NCBI RefSeq assembly: GCF_000495855.1
Contig: NZ_AWGF01000001.1
Coordinates: 620,001 to 684,000 of the forward strand
From: Asticcacaulis sp. YBE204
GTDB taxonomy: Bacteria > Pseudomonadota > Alphaproteobacteria > Caulobacterales > Caulobacteraceae
Direction: 5' to 3'
Length of the DNA stretch: 64,000 nt
Shown here: in pieces, positions 1 to 8,608 of the stretch
Position numbering within the stretch: position 1 is the first letter of the stretch
How the letters are laid out: every line of letters begins with the position of its first letter
Notes under the pieces: generated by a model
Told to the model about the DNA's origin: nothing
Databases searched by the model: none
The model's input: the letters and a program-made list of their open reading frames with translations, nothing else
Position numbers and translations under genes: made by a program

Positions 1-52
1 ATTTTTACACGCAGAACCGATAGTGTATGGTCAAAACCAATCAACCAGACTT

Positions 53-171
53 CCCCTCGCCCCTGCGGGGAGAGGGTGGCCCGCAAGGGCCGGGTGAGGG
101 GGCTGTCGTACAAGTTTTCCCCCTCACCCCGCCGCCACCGGGCGCCCGGCTCTCCCCATAGGGGCGAGGGG
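53..171. repeat. Long imperfect inverted repeat (REP/MITE-like element)
   Basis: The arms at 53-103 and 119-171 are imperfect reverse complements: both outer ends read CCCCTCGCCCC and both inner ends GGTGAGGGGG, with a loop of about 15 bases. Inside each arm is a smaller GC-rich stem. The element holds no convincing gene. It ends about 25 bases before the start codon of the acetylesterase gene, so it could affect that gene's leader. GC-rich palindromes of this kind are common dispersed intergenic repeats in proteobacteria; its mobility is not shown here. Confidence 0.8.
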
Positions 172-195
172 GTTATCAATCATAAGGGAAATGCC

Positions 196-1002
196 ATGCT
201 TCGCCGTTCACTGATCGCCGCTGCGCTTTTGTTCGCCACACCCGTTTTTGCCGCAGAAAAACCTGCCGCTAAACCGGAAAAACCGACTCGCATCATCCTC
301 GTCGGCGACTCGACCATGACCGACAAGTCGGGCTACGGCAAAGGCTTCTGCGCTCAGTTCAAACCCGAAGTCGTCTGCGTCAATGCCGCGCGCGGCGGGC
401 GCTCGTCGAAGAGCTATCGCGTCGAAGGCCTGTGGGACAAGATTCTGGAGCAACTGGCCGACAAATCCTTCGGCAAGACCTATGTGCTGGTCGCCTTCGG
501 CCATAATGACGGCTCGTCGAAGCCCGAACGCCACACCAATATCGAGACCGAGTTCGGGCCGAACATGCGCGGCTACGTCTTTGACGTCAAAAAAGCCGGT
601 GCCACGCCGGTGCTGGTTACGCCCCTGACGCAGCGTCATTTCAAAAACGGCAAGGTGCAGAACGACCTGCTGCCGTGGGCGCAGGTGACACGCCTGATCG
701 CCAGGACCACCGGCACGACGCTGGTCGATCTCTACGCCGAAGGCCAGACAAAGGTGCAGGAAATGGGCATTGCCGAATCCCTGACGCTGGCCGGTCAGCC
801 CGTGCCGCAGAACGTCATCGATGCCGTACCGACCGGCACGACCGTCCCCGCCGTCTTTACCGACGCCTCGCAAGGGCAGGGCAGCGCGCAGGCCTTCGAC
901 TACACCCACACCGGCCCGAAGGGTTCGGACTATTTCGGCAAGATGACCGTCGATCTGTGGGTTGCCGCCGATCCGAAGATCAAGGCGCTTCTCAAAAACT
1001 AA
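196..1002 (+). CDS. Secreted rhamnogalacturonan acetylesterase (SGNH hydrolase, CE12-like)
   Basis: Predicted to remove acetyl groups from the rhamnogalacturonan backbone of pectin, outside the cytoplasm. The start at 196 is chosen because an AAGGGA ribosome site lies 6 bases upstream and the protein then begins with a signal peptide ending near FAA. An upstream extension of the frame runs into the palindromic element and is not credible. SGNH-family blocks are visible: GDST in the N-terminal third (nucleophile Ser), GHND in the middle (oxyanion Asn) and a C-terminal DYTHTGPKG with the Asp/His pair. About 268 residues fits CE12 enzymes. It converges on the phosphatase/kinase gene, overlapping it by 4 bases. 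With the GH2, GH43 and lyase genes elsewhere in the window it suggests pectin degradation. Confidence 0.9.
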   Translation: MLRRSLIAAALLFATPVFAAEKPAAKPEKPTRIILVGDSTMTDKSGYGKGFCAQFKPEVVCVNAARGGRSSKSYRVEGLWDKILEQLADKSFGKTYVLVAFGHNDGSSKPERHTNIETEFGPNMRGYVFDVKKAGATPVLVTPLTQRHFKNGKVQNDLLPWAQVTRLIARTTGTTLVDLYAEGQTKVQEMGIAESLTLAGQPVPQNVIDAVPTGTTVPAVFTDASQGQGSAQAFDYTHTGPKGSDYFGKMTVDLWVAADPKIKALLKN

Positions 1003-2780
1003 AGATCAGGGAACCCGTGTTCCCGCAGGAAGGCCTTGGCCTGTTCGCCGTCGAAACCGGGGAGCAGGCCCAGTTGCATGGCACTGAGCCACACGACCAG
1101 CGCGCCTAACACGACGGTCGCGATCTGCCACGGGCGTTGCGGCGCGCCGTAGGTCTTGCGCAACGACGCCGGCGCCGCGCCATAGGACCCGGTTTCCAGC
1201 TTGAAGGCCATTTCGAATCCGTCCTGAAAGCGTTCGGCCGGATCGGGGGCGAGGGCTTGCAGGATCAGACTTTCCAGCCAGCCGGGCGCGTCCTTGCGCT
1301 TTTTGGTCAGCGGATCGGGGCGTTTCAACACCGGCTTGGCGAAGGGTTCGGCCTCGCCATAGGGATAGCTGCCGCCGGTGAACATGCGGTGCAGGGTCAC
1401 CCCCAGCGCGAAGATGTCGGAACGTTCGTCACCCCACTGACCTTCGAACAGTTCCGGTGCCATGTAATTATTGGTCCCCGGCGGCAGGATGCCGGTCTTC
1501 TCATCGAGCGCGGGCAAGCGCGCGAAGCCCAGATCGACCAGTTTCAGACCGCCGTCCCTGAGCAGGATGATATTGTCGGGTTTCACGTCGCGATGGATGA
1601 TGCCGACGCGGTGCAAAGACCCCAGCGCCTTGGCCAGCTTGGTGGCGATATCGATACCTTCTTCTAGGCTTAGTTCCGGCGAACGAGACAGTCTCTTCTC
1701 CAGCGTTTCCCCTTCGTAGAAAGGCTGTGCGACATAGAGACAGGTTTGTCTTTTGGGCGGCAGTTGCAGCACCGAACCGATCCAGATGTGTTGCACGCGG
1801 CTGGCCACCCAGGTCTCGCGCACGAAGGCGGCGCGCGCCATGGTCTCGGCCCCCAGATTGTGCGGCTTGGGGAATTTGAGCAGGACGCTCGATTGCGGCC
1901 CGGTCGCCGACAGATCGCGGGCGCGGAAGACGCGGCTATAGACGCCGTCGGCCAGCATGGCTTCCAGCTTGAAATCGTCTACGATGGCCCCGGTTTCCGG
2001 CGGATCGAGCATGGGCAGGCGCGCGATGGTCGCGTCGAGGTCTTTCACCGTGGCGGGCGGCAGCTCGAATATGTCGATGACCAGCACGGTCGCATTGTCG
2101 TCGCCGCCGTTGTGGATAGCCAGATCGACCAGCTTTTGCGCCGTATCGTCGGCGGAATGGCGCTCGGACAGGATGGTGTTGATCTGGTTTTCCGACACCT
2201 TGCCGTGGACGCCGTCCGAACAGAGCAATAGGCGGTCGTGCGGAAAGATGTCGTGGATGCGGTAATCGATGCGCACAACTTCTTCGAAGCCGATGGCGCG
2301 GGTCAGGAAGGGCGAATCCTCGCCACCCTGCGGCTTGTGGTCGCGCGTCATCTGCCCCAGATAGCCCTCGCGCCAGCGATAGAGCCGCGTATCGCCGACG
2401 TGGAAACTGTGCAGACGGTTGCCCTTGATGACGACGCCGGTGAAGGCGCAACTCATCCCCTTGACGTTTTCGTCCTTCTCGCCCTGACGGAAAATCCAGT
2501 AATTGATGCTCTCCAAGGCCCGTCCGGCGGTCTTTTGCGGCGACAGGGCCTCGGTCTGGCTCAGATAGTCGTCGATGAAGGAGCGTACGCTGAGTTCGGC
2601 GGCGACGCGCCCGCCTTTGCGTCCGCCGACCCCATCGGCCAAGGCGGCAACCAGACCGTGGTGCGAGCCGTCATCGGCCAGACACGAGGCGGCGAAGTCC
2701 TGATTGTCCTCGCGGCGGCCGACATGGGTCGCAAAGCCGACGGCGGCCTTGAGGCGGGAATGGGTGGCGGTCGCGACCAT
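999..2780 (-). CDS. Bifunctional PP2C-type phosphatase / Ser-Thr protein kinase, membrane-anchored
   Basis: A 593-residue fusion of two opposing signalling activities. Residues about 10-240 form a PP2C phosphatase, with metal-binding motifs REDNQD (about 23-28), ADGVGG (about 48-53) and a later CSDGV. Residues about 265-530 form a protein kinase, with a weak Gly loop, a beta-3 Lys in LLKFPKP and the catalytic loop HRDVKPDN. The metal-binding motif is DLG where most kinases have DFG. A single hydrophobic segment (about 550-573) follows the kinase, leaving a short tail, so both domains should face the cytoplasm. The next gene upstream on the same strand is a soluble chemoreceptor. Substrates are unknown. 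Confidence 0.92.
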   Translation of the reverse strand: MVATATHSRLKAAVGFATHVGRREDNQDFAASCLADDGSHHGLVAALADGVGGRKGGRVAAELSVRSFIDDYLSQTEALSPQKTAGRALESINYWIFRQGEKDENVKGMSCAFTGVVIKGNRLHSFHVGDTRLYRWREGYLGQMTRDHKPQGGEDSPFLTRAIGFEEVVRIDYRIHDIFPHDRLLLCSDGVHGKVSENQINTILSERHSADDTAQKLVDLAIHNGGDDNATVLVIDIFELPPATVKDLDATIARLPMLDPPETGAIVDDFKLEAMLADGVYSRVFRARDLSATGPQSSVLLKFPKPHNLGAETMARAAFVRETWVASRVQHIWIGSVLQLPPKRQTCLYVAQPFYEGETLEKRLSRSPELSLEEGIDIATKLAKALGSLHRVGIIHRDVKPDNIILLRDGGLKLVDLGFARLPALDEKTGILPPGTNNYMAPELFEGQWGDERSDIFALGVTLHRMFTGGSYPYGEAEPFAKPVLKRPDPLTKKRKDAPGWLESLILQALAPDPAERFQDGFEMAFKLETGSYGAAPASLRKTYGAPQRPWQIATVVLGALVVWLSAMQLGLLPGFDGEQAKAFLREHGFPDL

Positions 2781-2798
2781 AATGTCTTTCTGGGTAGA

Positions 2799-2820
2799 TT
2801 ATCGTATGACAGAACGATAA
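2799..2820. other. Short perfect hairpin between chemoreceptor and kinase genes
   Basis: Seven-base arms TTATCGT (2799-2805) and ACGATAA (2814-2820) flank an 8-base loop. It lies 18 bases upstream of the phosphatase/kinase start and 27 bases beyond the chemoreceptor stop. No T-run follows, so a terminator is unlikely; an operator or leader hairpin is possible. Confidence 0.3.
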
Positions 2821-2847
2821 AACGAAAGAACCGCGGTTGGCAAAGAT

Positions 2848-4263
2848 TTACAGCTTCACGCCGATTCTAAATCCGCCCCAGTGTCTTCCATGCACGAAAA
2901 TCGGTGCCGACACGTCCTTCATCATGATGAAGTCGCCATTGCCCATGTCGCGGCGATAGGCCTGAACCAGAGGCGCACCGCTGTTTTGACCGGCGCGCAG
3001 CCCGACGCGGTCGTTGAACAAACGTCGATTGCGGCAATTGGCGGCGTTCCATTCGGGCTCGAACGGGCGCTGTGTTAGCGAAAACTTGCGATTATGGGTT
3101 GGCAGAAAGCCCTTGCGGTCGACGGCGGCACAGAACGAAATACGCGGATCGAAGTCCAGCACCTGCTCCTGTACGTCGGGCAACAACCGGTCGGTGAGGG
3201 CGACAAATCGCGTCATATATTGCGGCGGGTCGCTGTCCTCTATCGGCTGATAGCGTTCGTCGAACAGGTCTGTCTCGCTGATATCGCCTTTGATCAGGGC
3301 ATTTTCGAACAGGATACCAATGTGGGCGGCGGTCTCTGCGGCCTTGCGCACCATGCCGCTGTCGGCGTTCTGGACGCCCGCCGACGCGGTGACCTGCATG
3401 ATGGCTTCGCCGTCCATGGCGACTCGTTCAAGGCGTTTTCCGCCTTCGGTCAATAGCTTATCGAGCGCCACCACGTCGGCAGAAAGATTGGACAGACCGT
3501 TCTGTACGTCGGTCGAACGCCCTTCGATCAGGCCCGCACCGTCGGTCACGGCGTGGACGGTCTCACGCACCTGTGCGAAAGTACCGCTGATCGCGGCGAG
3601 CGAGGCCGTTTCCGCGCCTTCGGAGCGACCCGACATGGCCAGAGCCATTTTGAGGTTCTCCTCGCTGATGCGCATCAGGGCGTCGATCTCCTGCGTCAGG
3701 GCGCCGAGCGTCTGCTGGATGTGGCGCGAGGCCTCGCGCGTCTGGCCCGAGAGCGTCTTGACCTCCTGCGCCACGACGGCGAAGCCGCGTCCGGCATCGC
3801 CCGCACGAGCGGCCTCGATGGTGGCATTGAGCGCCAGCAGGTTGGTATTGGCGGCGATAGTCTCGATCGACTTGGCGATATGACCGACCGACGACAGGGA
3901 TTGCGATAGCGACGAAATACGCGCGGCGGAGCCTTCGGCACTGTGGACCCATTGACTCATGGCGTTGAGCGCTTCGCCGACGCGCTGCTCGGTCTCGCGC
4001 GCCGAGCGGTCGAGCGTGCCTTCGGCGGCGCGGGCCAGTTCGACCAGCCGGGCGTTTTGCGCCGACACCTCGGCGGCAGCCTGAGCGAGGGTGTCGAGCG
4101 TTTTGGCCTGATCGCCGTGGCGGCGGATGACGGTATCGACGGCACCGGAAACCGAAACCAGCTCCAGCCCTAACGATCCGGCGATCTCGGAAATGCGCGC
4201 GATCAGCGCGGCGGTATCCGGGGCGCGGTCATCAGTCACGGGCGCAAGAACCTGATCGATCAT
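2848..4263 (-). CDS. Soluble methyl-accepting chemotaxis-like protein with C-terminal sensory domain
   Basis: A 471-residue protein with no signal peptide or membrane segment. The first 300 residues are helical coiled coil containing the MCP signalling hairpin at about 133-165 ([21 protein letters not shown], shown here only as landmark; the tip contacts CheA/CheW in the family). Residues about 335-471 form a separate domain rich in Arg, Asn and His, including [18 protein letters not shown] and [14 protein letters not shown]. This arrangement, signalling domain first and a Cache/PAS-like sensor last, is seen in cytoplasmic alphaproteobacterial receptors. The ligand cannot be told. It lies 67 bases upstream of the phosphatase/kinase gene on the same strand, so co-transcription is possible. 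Confidence 0.88.
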   Translation of the reverse strand: MIDQVLAPVTDDRAPDTAALIARISEIAGSLGLELVSVSGAVDTVIRRHGDQAKTLDTLAQAAAEVSAQNARLVELARAAEGTLDRSARETEQRVGEALNAMSQWVHSAEGSAARISSLSQSLSSVGHIAKSIETIAANTNLLALNATIEAARAGDAGRGFAVVAQEVKTLSGQTREASRHIQQTLGALTQEIDALMRISEENLKMALAMSGRSEGAETASLAAISGTFAQVRETVHAVTDGAGLIEGRSTDVQNGLSNLSADVVALDKLLTEGGKRLERVAMDGEAIMQVTASAGVQNADSGMVRKAAETAAHIGILFENALIKGDISETDLFDERYQPIEDSDPPQYMTRFVALTDRLLPDVQEQVLDFDPRISFCAAVDRKGFLPTHNRKFSLTQRPFEPEWNAANCRNRRLFNDRVGLRAGQNSGAPLVQAYRRDMGNGDFIMMKDVSAPIFVHGRHWGGFRIGVKL

Positions 4264-4388
4264 GGAGTCGTTTCCTGTATATCCGGTAGTGCAGAACCGG
4301 GCTTTTGCTGCGAATCATGTAACGATTTGGCCGTGACGTAAACCTTCGACTATGGTCGTATGACGTTTTTCAAAGGCAGGCATCAATC

Positions 4389-4955
4389 GTGATCGGCATG
4401 GTTCTGGCGGGCGGGGCAGGGGCGCGGATGGGCGGCAACAAGCCGTTCCACCCCTATGCCGGCGGCACGCTAATCGGCCACGCGATTGCGCGCCTGTCGC
4501 CGCAGGTCGATGAAATATGGATCAATACAGGGGCTGAGAGTCACCCTTTGTCCGAAGCCTTGTCAGAATTGGGTTTTCCGCTGGTTTATGACGATAAGGC
4601 ATGGGCCGGTATGGGGCCGTTGAGCGGGGTGTTGTCCGGGCTCGCGGCCGCGCGAACCGCAAACGCTGAAGCCCTGATCACCGCCCCCTGCGACATGCCG
4701 AACCTGCCGCAGAATATGGTGGCGAAACTGGATGAGAGGGTGTGCGAGACCGGAGCCGACATCGTGCATTTCAAGGGTGTGCGCGACTATCCGCTATGCG
4801 CGTTGTGGCGTGTGTCGGTCGCGGAAGCGCTGACCGAGGCTCTGATGGCCGTCAAGCCGCAAGGGGGCTTGAGCGTGTTCAAATTCCTGCATACGCAGAC
4901 CGTCGCCACGGTGACCGTGACGGACGAAGCCGCGTTTTTGAACGTGAACGATTAA
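4389..4955 (+). CDS. mobA: Molybdenum cofactor guanylyltransferase MobA
   Basis: Transfers GMP from GTP to molybdopterin to make the bis-MGD cofactor in the cytoplasm. The N-terminus carries the nucleotidyltransferase signature LAGGAGARMGGNKP, followed by the metal-binding region TAPCDMP. Length 188 residues is normal. A GTG start at 4389 gives MIGMVLAGG; an ATG at 4398 would give MVLAGG directly and is an acceptable alternative. The gene converges on the phosphoribosyltransferase gene, their stop regions overlapping by 4 bases. No other molybdopterin gene is nearby. Confidence 0.88.
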   Translation: MIGMVLAGGAGARMGGNKPFHPYAGGTLIGHAIARLSPQVDEIWINTGAESHPLSEALSELGFPLVYDDKAWAGMGPLSGVLSGLAAARTANAEALITAPCDMPNLPQNMVAKLDERVCETGADIVHFKGVRDYPLCALWRVSVAEALTEALMAVKPQGGLSVFKFLHTQTVATVTVTDEAAFLNVND

Positions 4956-5461
4956 TCCAGCGCACCGATAAACGGCAGGCCGCGCAGTCGCCCGCCATCA
5001 TCGAGGCCGTAGCCGACCAGATAGCGCTTGGGGGCTTCCCAGCCGACATAGTCCGCCTCGATATGGCGGGTGACGGGTTTCGACGCCATGACGGCGGTCA
5101 GGACTTCGGTCGCCCCGGCGCGCAGCAGATGGTCGCGGGCGAATTTCAGCGACGCCCCGGTGTCGAGCACATCGTCCATGATCAGGACCTGCTTGCCCTG
5201 CACCGGGCGTTGCAGGTCGGCACGCAGGATCATCTCGCCGCTTTCGCGTCCGTCGCCGTAGGACGACAGCCACATCGAGTCGAAACCGATGCCAAGGCCG
5301 ATCCGCGCCAGGGCCCGCGTCAGGTCGGCGGCAAACCAAATGCCACCGGACAGGAGGCAAATCCCGATCGTGTCGTCGGACAGGCGCGGCGCCATGTCCT
5401 TGGCCATGGCTTCGATGCGCGTGGCGATGTCGGTTTCACTCAGCAGGATGTCGTAGGTCAT
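4952..5461 (-). CDS. hpt: Hypoxanthine/purine phosphoribosyltransferase
   Basis: Type I phosphoribosyltransferase for purine salvage, converting hypoxanthine or guanine plus PRPP to IMP or GMP. The PRPP-binding motif is clear: VLIMDDVLDTGASL at about residues 98-111. The C-terminal DYVGWEAPKRYLVGYGLD matches the base-recognition part of hypoxanthine phosphoribosyltransferases. At 169 residues it is of normal size. The ATG at 5459-5461 is preceded at 43 bases by a structured hairpin repeat. Purine specificity is from the family; exact base preference is not visible. Confidence 0.87.
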   Translation of the reverse strand: MTYDILLSETDIATRIEAMAKDMAPRLSDDTIGICLLSGGIWFAADLTRALARIGLGIGFDSMWLSSYGDGRESGEMILRADLQRPVQGKQVLIMDDVLDTGASLKFARDHLLRAGATEVLTAVMASKPVTRHIEADYVGWEAPKRYLVGYGLDDGGRLRGLPFIGALD

Positions 5462-5504
5462 GCACGGTCCGGTACAGAAAAGGGAACGGTTTTCAGGATA
5501 TAGA

Positions 5505-5549
5505 GCATGCTGCGAAAAAGTGGAAACCGGTTTTTCGCATCAAGCATGC
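5505..5549. repeat. Asymmetric hairpin repeat, copy 1
   Basis: Outer arms GCATGC (5505-5510 and 5544-5549), inner arms TGCGAAAAA (5511-5519) and TTTTTCGCA (5531-5539), loop GTGGAAACCGG, and a 4-base bulge TCAA on one side only. The same plan recurs at 10454-10495 and 33844-33887 with different, compensating arm sequences. This copy lies 43 bases upstream of the phosphoribosyltransferase start codon. Confidence 0.8.
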
Positions 5550-5563
5550 GGCCACTAAAGAAT

Positions 5564-5604
5564 CCAGACCACGCTACGTTTCCTTCAAACGCAGCGTGGT
5601 CTGG
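5564..5604. repeat. 18-bp-arm hairpin
   Basis: Arms at 5564-5581 (CCAGACCACGCTACGTTT) and 5587-5604 pair at 17 of 18 positions around a 5-base loop CCTTC. No T-run follows on either strand. It is probably a small palindromic intergenic repeat; a role as terminator of the zinc-ribbon gene read from the right is possible. Confidence 0.7.
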
Positions 5605-5643
5605 AGCCGGACGCAGAAATCAATCTGAGGGCGGGGCAAAAGA

Positions 5644-5880
5644 TTCTCCACAGATGGCCACAGATACACACAGATAGACCGAGTGCGGGACATGGTCGGT
5701 AAATGGAAACCACAGATTTCACAGATTAGAGGGGACCGTCCCACCCTGTCGGTGCCACAAACTCCGGGCGCGAAGCGCCAATCTGTGAAATCTGTGTAAT
5801 CTGTGGTTTTCTTTAAACGAACGGCCATTGTCTGACGAAACTGTCACAAGCACAGACCATCTGTGGCCATCTGTGGAGAA
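5644..5880. repeat. Nested inverted repeats built from CCACAGAT words
   Basis: The outer arms are a perfect 22-base inverted repeat: TTCTCCACAGATGGCCACAG plus AT at 5644-5665 and its complement at 5859-5880. Inside lies a second, imperfect pair: AAACCACAGATTTCACAGAT-type sequence at 5707-5728 against a related segment at about 5780-5810. The words CCACAGAT and TTTCACAGATT recur several times. The stop codon of the zinc-ribbon gene begins 3 bases beyond the outer arm. It resembles a composite non-autonomous repeat; no protein is encoded. Confidence 0.75.
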
Positions 5881-5882
5881 GC

Positions 5883-6881
5883 TTAATGATGGCCCGCGTC
5901 GGACGCCCCATGCGCAGGTTTAAGCTCCGGTAGTTTTTGCACCGGAGCATGGGCATCGGAGCCATGATCCGCAGGGGCTGCGTCGTGCGATTCGGCTGGC
6001 GCATGGCCATCGCCGTGGTCTTCGGCCACCGGCACGGCGTCGGCGACCGGGGTGTCATGGCCCGCCGGGGCGGCTTCGTGTTCGTCGTGCGGCGCATCGC
6101 CTTCGTGGGCGGCGGGCGTGGCGTGGTCTTCCGCCGGATCGGCATGATCGCCTTTCAGCATCGACGGACGCAGGCGTTGCATGTCCTTCATGGCCTGCAT
6201 GTCGAATTCGACCAGCAGATTACGCGCCATATTCTTCGCGTCGGGCACGATAAAGCCGATCGAGCGCGTTTCATTGGCGGCCAGGGTAAGCCCTTCAGGC
6301 GGGATCACGATCGAATCGAACTCGTTATTGTTCTGATCCAGCAGGTGAACCCGAACGGGTGGCACCACGGTGTCGCTATTGCGGATATTGCGCACCTTGA
6401 GCGTGACGCTCATGACGAAACGCCCATTGCGCAGCGTCGGCTCCATTTTGGACTCGAGTACCTCGATACCCGCTGCATTGACCGGCACGCCGACGGCGGC
6501 GTAGGCCCCGGCCAGACGCGGGAACGACTTCACCACATCGACGCGCAGCAGGTACGCCCCGGCCATGATCATGACAAAGGTCGCGGCCAGTGCGCTCCAG
6601 ATGATGCCCTGCGCCATCAGCGCCTTGTGGCGTTTCTGGCCCTCGATCATCTCGCGGTACATCGAGGGGATTTTCTTGGCCTTGACCTCGGCAAGCTTTT
6701 TAGGCGCCTTTGCGGCGGGCTTTTCGACCACCTTTTCCATCGGCAGGTCGATCGGCTCTTCGGCCTTGTGCGCATGCCACGTCGACTTGCACGAGGCGCA
6801 GCGCACCGTGCGGCCCTGCGGCCCCAGTTGGGCGTCGTCTATGGCATAGGCCAGGGCGCATTTCGGACAGGTTACAAGCAT
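5883..6881 (-). CDS. Zinc-ribbon (MJ0042-type) membrane protein with DUF3426-like domain
   Basis: A 332-residue protein. It opens with a zinc ribbon, CPKCALAYAIDDAQLG followed by CASC (two CxxC pairs at about 5-8 and 28-31). A charged linker follows, then one membrane segment at about residues 92-112. The periplasmic part resembles DUF3426 (conserved L-E-S, V-R-N-I, F-I-V-P type strands). The last 90 residues are a His-, Asp-, Ala- and Pro-rich tail (HADPAEDHATPAAHEGD and similar), which could bind metal. It is divergent from ftsE with about 100 bases between. This pairing is, as I recall, common in Caulobacter relatives. Function unknown. Confidence 0.8.
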   Translation of the reverse strand: MLVTCPKCALAYAIDDAQLGPQGRTVRCASCKSTWHAHKAEEPIDLPMEKVVEKPAAKAPKKLAEVKAKKIPSMYREMIEGQKRHKALMAQGIIWSALAATFVMIMAGAYLLRVDVVKSFPRLAGAYAAVGVPVNAAGIEVLESKMEPTLRNGRFVMSVTLKVRNIRNSDTVVPPVRVHLLDQNNNEFDSIVIPPEGLTLAANETRSIGFIVPDAKNMARNLLVEFDMQAMKDMQRLRPSMLKGDHADPAEDHATPAAHEGDAPHDEHEAAPAGHDTPVADAVPVAEDHGDGHAPAESHDAAPADHGSDAHAPVQKLPELKPAHGASDAGHH

Positions 6882-6983
6882 GGTTTTCGGCGAATCGCTG
6901 CATAAATCCCGTTAACCAAAACGGGTGTTTAACCTTTTTGGCCCAAAACCCTTAACAAGTGATAAGCGATTAACGGAAACCCC

Positions 6984-7745
6984 GTGGCCTCTGACCCTCA
7001 AGACGACGATATTTTCGCGCCCGATCACCGGCAGGTGGTCGTGTTCGACGGCGTGGGTCTCGGCTACGAAGGGCACGGCCATACGGGCCACGATCCCGAT
7101 CATTACATCCTGAAAGATCTGAACTTTTCGCTTGAAGCCGGGTCGTTTCACTTCCTGACCGGACCATCGGGGGCGGGCAAGACCTCGCTGCTGCGCATGA
7201 TCTATCTGTCGCAAAAACCGTCGACCGGCGCGGTCAGCCTGTTCGGCGAGCGAATCGCCTACGCCAACCGTAACCAGACGGCGCAATTGCGTCGCCGGAT
7301 CGGTATCGTGTTTCAGGATTTCCGCCTGCTCGACCACCTCGATGTGTTCGACAACGCCGCCTTGCCGCTGTTCGTGCGCGGCGAAGAGCCGAAACGCTTT
7401 GAGGCCGACGTGCAGGAGTTGCTCAACTGGGTGGGACTGAAAAACCGGCTGCACGCCATGCCGGACGTCCTGTCGGGCGGGGAAAAGCAGCGGCTGGCTA
7501 TCGCGCGCGCCGTGGTCAATCGCCCGACCCTGATTCTGGCCGACGAGCCGACCGGCAATATCGACCACGCCATGGGCCTGCGCATCATGCGGCTGTTCAT
7601 AGAACTGAACCGGCTGGGGGCGACGGTGCTGATTGCGACCCACGACGAAGCCCTGATCCGCGCGTCGGGGATGCCGGTGCTGGAACTGCGCGAGGGACGG
7701 GTGCATAAACGCGACCTGACGACGACGATCAGGGGGGCGTCATGA
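6984..7745 (+). CDS. ftsE: Cell division ATP-binding protein FtsE
   Basis: ATPase of the FtsEX complex, which in other bacteria couples the Z-ring to periplasmic peptidoglycan hydrolases. Walker A is GPSGAGKTS, the ABC signature is LSGGEKQRLAIARAV and Walker B is LILADEPTG. At 253 residues it is longer than usual (about 220-230) because of an N-terminal stretch of about 25 acidic residues before the nucleotide-binding fold. A GTG start at 6984 is used; a later start would remove part of this extension. The stop overlaps the ftsX start by 4 bases (ATGA), indicating translational coupling. Confidence 0.93.
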   Translation: MASDPQDDDIFAPDHRQVVVFDGVGLGYEGHGHTGHDPDHYILKDLNFSLEAGSFHFLTGPSGAGKTSLLRMIYLSQKPSTGAVSLFGERIAYANRNQTAQLRRRIGIVFQDFRLLDHLDVFDNAALPLFVRGEEPKRFEADVQELLNWVGLKNRLHAMPDVLSGGEKQRLAIARAVVNRPTLILADEPTGNIDHAMGLRIMRLFIELNRLGATVLIATHDEALIRASGMPVLELREGRVHKRDLTTTIRGAS

Positions 7746-8608
7746 CCCTGAAGCGTAAGGATCTGTTGCCGATTCAGGACACGCGCGAAGTCTCTCTGCG
7801 TTACGTCATCGCCGTGTTGTTCTTTCTCGCCTCAATGGCGTTTCTGATCGTGCTGGCGTCGAACCGCGCTGCGACGGGCTGGTCGCGCGAAATCCGCTCG
7901 GAAGTCACAGTGCAGGTCCGCCCGACGGGCCTTGAGACCGGCTCGGTCGCCGCCGCCCGCGCCGCCGAGGTGCTGGCCGGGGTGGCAGGTGTCAAGGAAG
8001 CCGCCGCCATCGAGCCCGAACGCGCCAAGGAACTGATCAAGCCGTGGCTGGGTGACGCCGTCCTCGAAGACCTGCCCCTGCCCAATCTGGTCGAGGTGCG
8101 GCTGGACGACAAAAAGCCCGCCACGACGGCGGCCCTGTCCGAAGCGCTGGCGGAAAAGGAGATCGATGCGACCATCGACGACCACTCGACCTGGCTTGAG
8201 GATATCGAAAAGTCGGCCCTGATCATCCGGTTGATTTCGATCAGTATTTTCTTGCTCATAGCCTCGGCGGCGGCGGCCGTGGTGGGCTTTGCGACGCGGG
8301 CGGGCCTGACGGCGCGCGCCAATATCGTCGAGGTCTTAAGCCTGTGCGGGGCGACCGACCTGTTCATCGCGCGGCGCTTTCAGTACCGCTTCGCGCGCAT
8401 GGCGGGCCTCAGCGGTCTGTTCGGCGCCGGGGCCGCCGGCGTGATCATGGCGGTCATTAAAGTCACAGGCGCGTCACAAAGCTTCCTGCTGGCTCTTCCC
8501 TTTTCGTGGGTTGACCTGTTAGTATTAATACCTTGTCCGTTGCTGGCGGCGGTGATCGCGGCCTATACCGCACGGACGGTCACCTTGAGGATGCTGGGGG
8601 AGAGCTGA
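7742..8608 (+). CDS. ftsX: Cell division protein FtsX
   Basis: Membrane partner of FtsE. One membrane segment lies near residues 20-40. It is followed by a periplasmic domain (about 45-160) with the SEVTVQV and VEVRLDD strands typical of FtsX, and then three C-terminal membrane segments (about 165-185, 215-240 and 255-280). Length 288 residues fits. The gene overlaps ftsE by 4 bases and its TGA shares a base with the ATG of the next gene, so ftsE-ftsX-ydcF-like-plsC read as one operon. Confidence 0.93.
   Translation: MTLKRKDLLPIQDTREVSLRYVIAVLFFLASMAFLIVLASNRAATGWSREIRSEVTVQVRPTGLETGSVAAARAAEVLAGVAGVKEAAAIEPERAKELIKPWLGDAVLEDLPLPNLVEVRLDDKKPATTAALSEALAEKEIDATIDDHSTWLEDIEKSALIIRLISISIFLLIASAAAAVVGFATRAGLTARANIVEVLSLCGATDLFIARRFQYRFARMAGLSGLFGAGAAGVIMAVIKVTGASQSFLLALPFSWVDLLVLIPCPLLAAVIAAYTARTVTLRMLGES

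Larger units (their letters stand above)
5462..5882. other. Gene-free stretch filled with palindromic repeats
   Basis: These 421 bases lie between two minus-strand genes. I see no credible reading frame with a ribosome site. The region holds three separate palindromic structures (5505-5549, 5564-5604 and the nested 5644-5880), described separately. It also contains whatever promoter drives the phosphoribosyltransferase gene. Confidence 0.75.

Noticed and set aside
76-195. Longer N-terminus for the acetylesterase from an ATG at 76
   Set aside because: It runs through the palindromic element and would put the signal peptide inside the protein; the start at 196 has a ribosome site.
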